8,046 bases of DNA, from assembly GCA_902798675.1 (NCBI GenBank), contig CADBXQ010000029.1, forward strand, positions 1 to 8,046. The letters run 5' to 3'. The notes under the pieces were generated by a model, which worked only from the letters and a program-made list of their open reading frames with translations, was not told the origin of the DNA and made no database searches. This DNA is from Oscillospiraceae bacterium (GTDB taxonomy: Bacteria; Bacillota; Clostridia; Oscillospirales; Ruminococcaceae). This document shows positions 6,701 through 8,046 of the stretch, piece after piece (the stretch's first letter is position 1; each line of letters begins with the position of its first letter). Position numbers and translations under genes: made by a program.

Positions 6701-7510
6701 ATCGACTATTTCAAAGCTTCCCACAACGATTGTCTCCGAACCCGAAGGCTGTCTTACACAGTCGCCAAGCTGTTGGAATGAAGCATCAGAACTTGCTGTG
6801 TTTGTTGAATTGGCGTCGCCAGTAGAACTTGCTGTGTTTGTTGAATTGGCTTTGCCAGCAGAATTTGCTGAGTCTGTTGAATTGGCTTTGCTATCAGAAC
6901 TTGCTGAGTCTGTTGAATTGGCGTCGCCAGCAGAACTTGCTGAGTCTGTTGAACTCGCTTCGCCAGCAGAACTTGCTGAGTCTGTTGAATTGGCGTCGCC
7001 AGCAGAACTTGCTGTGTTTGTTGAATTGGCTTTGCTAGCAGAACTTGCTGAGTCTGTTGAATTGGCTTCGCCAGCAGAACTTGCTGAGTCTGTTGAATTG
7101 GCGTCGCCAGCAGAACTTGCTGTGTTTGTTGAATTGGCTTCGCCAGCAGAACTTGCTGTGTTTGTTGAACTCGCTATGGTTGTTGCGCTAGAAGTCTGTA
7201 TAGAATTTTCGTTTGGATTTGCTGCATGCGCAGAAATTGCTCCAAATCCAGTCAACATAGTAACTATGGCTATTGGCGCCAGGATCTGTTTTAAACCCAC
7301 ACCGCCCGCGACCCAAGACAAATCTTGATCCGAGATTGGGGTTGCTTTTTGCATCAAACTATTGAAGAAATGTTCATATTCATCGTAGTCGCATTTTCCT
7401 TTCATAAATTTGTTATAGCTTTCCTTCAAATCTTTGCATTTTTTAAATTCGTTTCTAAATTTTTCGTTCTTTTTAATTTTTTCAACAAATTTTTCCAAAG
7501 TGCTGTCCAT
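779..7510 (-). CDS. Giant exported multi-module protein: Nif11-like leader, Sec-type signal, Ser/Ala repeat stalk, BspA-like LRR modules and internal transglutaminase domain
   Basis: 2243 residues, uninterrupted. Residues 1-70 resemble a Nif11-type leader ending in LSWVAGG. Residues 73-97 form a hydrophobic signal-like segment with AHA/A as a plausible signal-peptidase site at 96/97. Residues 115-242 are twelve-residue Ser/Ala/Thr/Asn repeats. About nine modules (260-1283) and six more (1589-2243) follow a BspA-like pattern: an IP-x-x-L start, a core such as IGPGIKSI, then DLSxAxDLExID and an xDGVALY turn. A papain-fold transglutaminase-like core (1386-1503) sits between them with Cys1429, His1462 and Asp1496. 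Residues 1284-1385 and 1504-1588 are polar linkers. No LPxTG motif or C-terminal membrane helix is present, so anchoring is unexplained. The start is supported by an AGAAGGG ribosome site and an upstream promoter. Inferred role: a secreted or surface adhesin/matrix protein with thiol-enzyme activity. Substrate and partners are unknown. I do not recognise a named gene; the architecture rests on motif reading, not a profile search. Confidence 0.9.
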   Translation of the reverse strand: MDSTLEKFVEKIKKNEKFRNEFKKCKDLKESYNKFMKGKCDYDEYEHFFNSLMQKATPISDQDLSWVAGGVGLKQILAPIAIVTMLTGFGAISAHAANPNENSIQTSSATTIASSTNTASSAGEANSTNTASSAGDANSTDSASSAGEANSTDSASSASKANSTNTASSAGDANSTDSASSAGEASSTDSASSAGDANSTDSASSDSKANSTDSANSAGKANSTNTASSTGDANSTNTASSDASFQQLGDCVRQPSGSETIVVGSFEIVDNPDLMTKCVVDDDMLSKIKNSDNVINILCGIKYIKLKGDAKLAFIDGCPNQVEYIDAKDSSRYIVEYAGELIKLYNKLPGGKRGKLENIIKPYKNSDGYIFYFNTENKTIDITLEADNVKLPEYISNLGNVNIKVGKDVKSLTLNKNDRLDLSGATSLENVDTTNSNIYEKDKDNVALYETTEDGQKKLVKVLLKKKDIGMLTVEYSADDDQFIVYSQSESPQDIKLPESLTRTNKLIKVGKGIKSLTFDSQTNFDFSQAKDLEKVENKSKSGSYVTENNIIYEIVSKDGKESKTPVKLLKSKSNSRYGLDFSIEGNNDPNNPSKFISISKNETDLSNLENVKIPDQLIDLNRQYLNNAPFKIQPGIQSLVLKGDEKLDLSMADNLIYVDTTKSSVYYLDEDGVGLYEQSTDGTPDKLVKVLRKSGVIGKIHFTFGDFWGGRPGSCRLKSETEKVSLENVEIPSSLSKVCDNYYIESGIESMVLKANEKILNFDTASLKDVNVEKSNIYIKDQDGIALYERSTTGGSDVFVKQLKTSINDGKILIAPNNLSSGWFNLWGSDKNNLLENVQIPDYVRKMSSNFCIGPRIKSMVLGENDVVDITNANDLEFIDTSKSKIYETRKLNGFLYLYNKLSGTYVGFCRKVKNVGQVKCRQEPNKRVWLEGTDSKSPVKNLDLNINNLYDADLLNNFPRWPNSRFVIGPGIESIILHGDDEVDLSGASDLKYVDVADSKKYTLDANKIAVFKKTTDGSGKTVENMVKVLKTRGKISTVNGDVNFEINPLMNSIPLMKINLLMKINPLDHSVTLSNDDKNNPLENFKIPDELKKIGNANTMYNIGPGIKSIILSGNEWVNLNMASDLEHIDASSSDNYITDSNGVAVYFASYSTGSKTKGNMFDTIKKLNGVNISYDSLNQIINIQNLNSDVPLENFKIPDELKKVCNQFGIGPGIKSIADLCDEDINIDLALDLEKISLKNTVNNKYEIRNGWLFNRKSNTFLGKIDKTKIYDFCFDRIGEFSQNIENFKELPKTENLNPQMKYQVKYPDGSVKNQTLDEQETYKEIEGIVQNLKDKVDQRTPSKDIPIEDVKKEFSKYEGEGINRVRTKRGIYSRHFQMNKSWRIAKAIYRWVAKNIKYDDDSTVSNCRKPQDPFFVFKSKTGVCAGKAQLTALMMRMAGIPSTVIGTLKEPNQISTHAYTAIYLEKNEGGSYDDQNNLVDNTKEAGWALIDATWGAPDSSKDPTNSGNNKSSNQPLAANANVALSSADAQKIKNFFSGFYQDKSLEKTNKDLLQNYKHHIFFTLTELSENPSSQLYGLFNNFGDSKIGIKFCLNNDTRSPQIFITGDRNGAKKDFKIPNSLLKYGYSIKIGGGIERISLSDEEVEKVDFDSECNIKQMILSTQNSKYITNDFGIYEKAAGGTKGKLIKVFNQNVITDSSGIKYQIHDKFISLEGNDGKDGGKKITHLDISKLPQDLKDFNRPFLIKNGFEKIDVPSGFNLDNLSFDSKYSDQTINIGDKFTFRGVDYDKSAKKPTIKELISLKPGLIYRLGSQGIILTSNDKNQKSLNIEKDIPQFLKDFKMKFSISSGIDSLICPEDQIGNLQFQNDSSVKNIDIISTKVAGALSSDLNSYVKDGVALYKNDEQVFIYNKGINSAESGVKYQITPDCIKLSGSEAKKDLDISKDIPNNLKKLNLPLMIGEGFNQVTLDDSAKILFESNCKLKKDQLKLAGGSKKYVIREDGLYVKNDNDDKNFDCQLLSFGCDYCALSNGIKYQIKDGNFKIWRDEENKKPLDIDQDIPLYLRDTKIAFMISKGFDSFKNPGSNAFYFLEDSHVKNFDLGKNSFYTKDDVAIYKYGELCCVYNRGVNQTTSGLKYQITPDCIKLSGSEAKKDLDISKDIPDSLKKLNLSFEIGTGFEKMTLNDSDNVKFSDDCGLNSTNLTLSDSSKKFVIAKDGIREKDAVGNPGKMMLKFKTDLK
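990..1103 (-). repeat. Copy 1 of a 114-bp near-identical direct repeat
   Basis: This block matches 1632-1745 with 8 differences in 114 positions (about 93% identity by eye), including an identical run of about 49 bp. It encodes the entry strand and IP helix of the last module (from Ser2137 towards Leu2174). Sequence on both sides is far less similar, so the identity is local. The offset of 642 bp equals 214 codons, that is, two modules. Confidence 0.9.
1632..1745 (-). repeat. Copy 2 of a 114-bp near-identical direct repeat
   Basis: Partner of 990-1103. It encodes the start of the thirteenth module (Ser1923 to about Leu1960), with KYQITPDCIKLSGSEAKK shared exactly with the last module. The intervening fourteenth module is much more divergent, which suggests either duplication of a two-module unit or local gene conversion between modules 13 and 15. 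Confidence 0.9.
3002..3355 (-). other. Transglutaminase-like catalytic domain (residues 1386-1503)
   Basis: The core follows the transglutaminase-like superfamily pattern (PF01841). A helix SWRIAKAIYRWVAKNIKYDDD-like segment covers residues 1386-1406. The nucleophile motif KTGVCAGKA has Cys1429 (codon 3224-3226) at the head of a helix containing LTALMMRMAGIPS. His1462 lies in STHAYTAIYLE (codon 3125-3127), and Asp1496 in GWALIDATWG (codon 3023-3025). Spacings of 33 and 34 residues fit the family. All three catalytic residues are present, so the domain is probably active. Members include cross-linking enzymes, deamidases and proteases, so the reaction cannot be read from sequence. Confidence 0.88.
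3662..6733 (-). other. N-terminal module array (about nine BspA-like modules, residues 260-1283)
   Basis: Nine units start near residues 260, 367, 471, 578, 700, 812, 919, 1039 and 1174. Each contains a beta-rich entry segment, LEN(V/F)xIPDxL, a core like IGPGIKSIxL, an acidic DLSxAxDLExID strand, and a YxxDxxGVALY turn followed by VKVL. Known BspA-type LRR proteins also alternate an IP-start repeat with a DGVLY hairpin, which is the basis for the call. Spacing varies from about 103 to 135 residues because of insertions between modules. Inferred role: an elongated binding scaffold outside the cell. Confidence 0.65.
4300..4371 (-). repeat. Four-copy 18-bp tandem repeat in the eighth module
   Basis: Four consecutive 18-bp units occupy 4300-4317, 4318-4335, 4336-4353 and 4354-4371 (plus-strand consensus TTAAAGGATTAATTTTCA). 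Units 1, 2 and 4 are nearly the same and unit 3 is diverged. They encode a six-residue motif LMKINP and variants at residues 1048-1071. The length is a multiple of three, so copy change keeps the frame. It looks like a slippage expansion in a loop at the start of the eighth module, the longest module of the array. Confidence 0.85.
6785..7168 (-). repeat. 36-bp tandem repeat array encoding a Ser/Ala/Thr/Asn stalk
   Basis: Ten full 36-bp units and one partial unit encode residues 115-242. The protein consensus is STNTASSAGEAN, with STDS replacing STNT in about half of the units and an E, D or K at position 10. The array sits between the signal segment and the first module, as expected for a flexible, possibly O-glycosylated stalk. 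Because the unit is 12 codons, expansion or contraction would change stalk length without breaking the frame. The opposite strand stays open across the array, which is a compositional side effect. Confidence 0.95.
7220..7300 (-). other. Sec-type signal segment after the double glycine (residues 71-97)
   Basis: Directly after the GG, the sequence VGLKQ gives a short, weakly basic n-region. A hydrophobic stretch ILAPIAIVTMLTGFGAI follows, then AHA/A at 94-97, a standard A-x-A signal-peptidase I pattern. Cleavage between Ala96 and Ala97 would release a mature protein beginning ANPNEN. Alternatively the helix stays in the membrane as an N-terminal anchor. Confidence 0.75.
7301..7510 (-). other. 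Nif11-like leader domain with double-glycine motif (residues 1-70)
   Basis: Residues 1-70 follow the Nif11-type leader layout: LEKFVEKIKKNEKFRNEF, then KDLKES, a G-x-C-D-Y-D turn, a second helix, and finally ISDQDLSWVAGG. In RiPP precursors this leader guides modification enzymes, and the GG is cut by a C39-family peptidase on an ABC exporter. Here it precedes a Sec-type segment and a protein of more than 2100 residues. No peptidase or transporter gene is in the window, so cleavage at GG is unproven. Confidence 0.75.
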
Positions 7511-7517
7511 AAAAAGT

Positions 7518-7524
7518 CCCTTCT
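7518..7524 (-). promoter_or_regulatory. Ribosome binding site of the giant gene
   Basis: The minus strand reads AGAAGGG, followed by 7 nt and ATG at 7510. Good spacing and match support this start, and no competing in-frame start with a better site was seen. Confidence 0.8.
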
Positions 7525-7581
7525 TTCTAAATTAATATCTGAATTTATGTAAAATTTAAAGCAAAACACCCCCTAAAATAT

Positions 7582-7610
7582 ATTATACTATACCTGGAAT
7601 ATACAGTCAA
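7582..7610 (-). promoter_or_regulatory. Sigma-A type promoter of the giant gene
   Basis: The minus strand reads TTGACT (7605-7610), a 17-nt spacer, then TATAAT (7582-7587), close to consensus at ideal spacing. The predicted start is near 7575, giving a 5' leader of about 65 nt. A small 6-bp inverted repeat (GATAAA/TTTATC, 7631-7650) lies upstream of the -35 box but is too weak to call an operator. Confidence 0.85.
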
Positions 7611-7743
7611 TAGTTAAAAAGATATTATGCGATAAATGTGTCGGTTTATCAATGATATATTACAATAAACAAAAAAGAAAAACCCATTTGCTATACCAAT
7701 CACAACCCCACATAAAAATTTTGAAAAATAATTAAAAAAACAC

Positions 7744-7772
7744 TTGACAAAACTAAAACTATGGTGTATACT
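7744..7772 (+). promoter_or_regulatory. Sigma-A type promoter of the tRNA pair
   Basis: TTGACA (7744-7749), a 17-nt spacer and TATACT (7767-7772) make a near-consensus strong promoter, as expected for stable RNA genes. The predicted start is near 7779, about 32 nt before the first tRNA. It is divergent from the promoter of the giant gene. Confidence 0.88.
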
Positions 7773-7775
7773 TAA

Positions 7776-7820
7776 CTATATCGCTTGGATGTTGCTTGAA
7801 TTTAATAATTGGCGATATAG
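7776..7820 (+). repeat. 9-bp inverted repeat linking the tRNA leader to the tRNA-Met 5' end
   Basis: CTATATCGC (7776-7784) is the exact reverse complement of GCGATATAG (7812-7820), which covers most of the 5' acceptor strand of tRNA-Met; a G-U pair could extend it at 7785/7811. The leader also holds TATCGCT (7779-7785), identical to the 3' acceptor strand of the tRNA (7877-7883). It could be a tRNA relic, an alternative fold of the precursor, or chance. Confidence 0.6.
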
Positions 7821-7887
7821 CTCAGGTGGCTAGAGCATGCGGTTCATACCCGCAGTGTCACTGGTTCGAATCCAGTTATCGCTACCA
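7811..7887 (+). tRNA. tRNA-Met (CAU), elongator type
   Basis: 77 nt with a full cloverleaf: acceptor GGCGATA/TATCGCT (with a terminal G-U), D arm GCTC/GAGC, anticodon stem TGCGG/CCGCA with loop TTCATAC (anticodon CAT at 7845-7847), T arm ACTGG/CCAGT with loop TTCGAAT, discriminator A and encoded CCA. The paired first base and the lack of three G-C pairs next to the anticodon loop argue against initiator tRNA. The body resembles Bacillus elongator tRNA-Met, not tRNA-Ile2 read by lysidine. Confidence 0.95.
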
Positions 7888-7890
7888 AAT

Positions 7891-7965
7891 GGCCCGTTGG
7901 TCAAGTGGTTAAGACACCGCCCTTTCACGGCGGTAACGCGAGTTCAATTCTCGCACGGGTCACCA
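7891..7965 (+). tRNA. tRNA-Glu (UUC)
   Basis: 75 nt with a full cloverleaf: acceptor GGCCCGT/ACGGGTC, D arm GTC/GAC, anticodon stem CCGCC/GGCGG with loop CTTTCAC (anticodon TTC at 7924-7926), T arm GCGAG/CTCGC with loop TTCAATT, and encoded CCA. It is very similar to Bacillus/Clostridium tRNA-Glu. It lies 3 nt after tRNA-Met, so both are expected on one transcript from the 7744 promoter. Confidence 0.97.
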
Positions 7966-8009
7966 AGTTTTTGATTTGGATTGATGTTTTGCTTTGAGTC
8001 CTTGTTCTG

Positions 8010-8044
8010 GCGAATAATTTAAAATTCGCTGATTTTTGTTTTTT
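8010..8044 (+). terminator. Rho-independent terminator of the tRNA operon
   Basis: GCGAAT (8010-8015) pairs with ATTCGC (8024-8029) around an 8-nt loop, extendable by two G-U pairs, and is followed by a T-rich tract TTTTTGTTTTTT (8033-8044). The hairpin is short and AT-rich but the U-tract is strong. It lies 45 nt after tRNA-Glu, so no further tRNA is expected in this transcript. Confidence 0.75.
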
Positions 8045-8046
8045 AC

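Noticed and set aside
6785..7168. CRISPR array
   Set aside because: The 36-bp periodicity is an uninterrupted coding tandem repeat with no unique spacers between units.
6600..7328. Open frame of 242 codons on the plus strand with repeated SPAELAESVELA-like units
   Set aside because: It is the reverse-strand reading of the 36-bp array and stays open only because of the repeat composition; no ribosome site or promoter supports it, and the minus-strand frame is continuous with recognisable domains.
7631..7650. Small inverted repeat GATAAA/TTTATC upstream of the giant-gene promoter as an operator
   Set aside because: Only 6 bp per arm in very AT-rich DNA; such repeats are expected by chance and no matching repressor is visible.
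7611..7743. Possible small gene or RNA in the divergent spacer
   Set aside because: Only a frame of about ten codons without a ribosome site, and no convincing RNA fold, was found; the stretch looks like plain AT-rich spacer.
7811..7887. Initiator tRNA-fMet or lysidine-modified tRNA-Ile2 instead of elongator tRNA-Met
   Set aside because: The first base is paired and the anticodon stem lacks the three consecutive G-C pairs of initiators; the body matches elongator tRNA-Met better than tRNA-Ile2. An exact call would need a covariance-model score.
7811..7965. tRNA genes as an attachment site for an integrated island carrying the giant gene
   Set aside because: The tRNA 3' ends point away from the giant gene, no integrase is present and no duplicated tRNA 3' end flanks the gene in the window.

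Overview
The window looks like chromosome of a low-GC Gram-positive bacterium, most likely a host-associated clostridium. Seen directly: strongly AT-rich spacers, sigma-A type promoters, purine-rich Shine-Dalgarno sites, and tRNA-Met and tRNA-Glu genes that resemble Bacillus/Clostridium tRNAs and encode their own CCA ends. The clostridial assignment is inference. Nothing in the window fixes the genus.

Layout from left to right. (1) Positions 1-607, minus strand: the N-terminal half of a DUF1015-family protein, cut by the window edge, with its own promoter and a ribosome site that favours the second of two start codons. (2) Positions 740-773: a hairpin terminator just after the stop of the next gene. 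(3) Positions 779-7510, minus strand: one giant gene of 2243 codons that fills about 84% of the window. (4) Positions 7511-7810: an AT-rich divergent spacer with one strong promoter facing each way. (5) Positions 7811-7965, plus strand: tRNA-Met(CAU) and tRNA-Glu(UUC), 3 nt apart, followed by a hairpin and T-run at about 8010-8044.

The giant gene is the point of interest. From N to C terminus the protein reads: a Nif11-like, RiPP-type leader ending in a double-glycine motif (residues 1-70); a hydrophobic Sec-type signal segment with an AHA/A cleavage site (71-97); a low-complexity Ser/Ala/Thr/Asn stalk of twelve-residue repeats (115-242); about nine modules of 100-135 residues resembling very divergent BspA-type leucine-rich repeats (260-1283); a transglutaminase-like cysteine catalytic domain with Cys1429, His1462 and Asp1496 (1386-1503); and about six more modules of a second sub-type running to the last residue. 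There is no visible cell-wall sorting signal or C-terminal membrane anchor. The gene appears to be a single-gene transcription unit with its own promoter and terminator.

Inference: this is an exported adhesin-like or matrix protein with a built-in papain-fold enzyme, which might cross-link, deamidate or cleave proteins. It carries a leader type normally found on ribosomally made peptides. No partner genes (C39-peptidase transporter, modifying enzymes, sortase) lie in the window. Nothing suggests that the tRNA genes or the DUF1015 gene act together with the giant gene.
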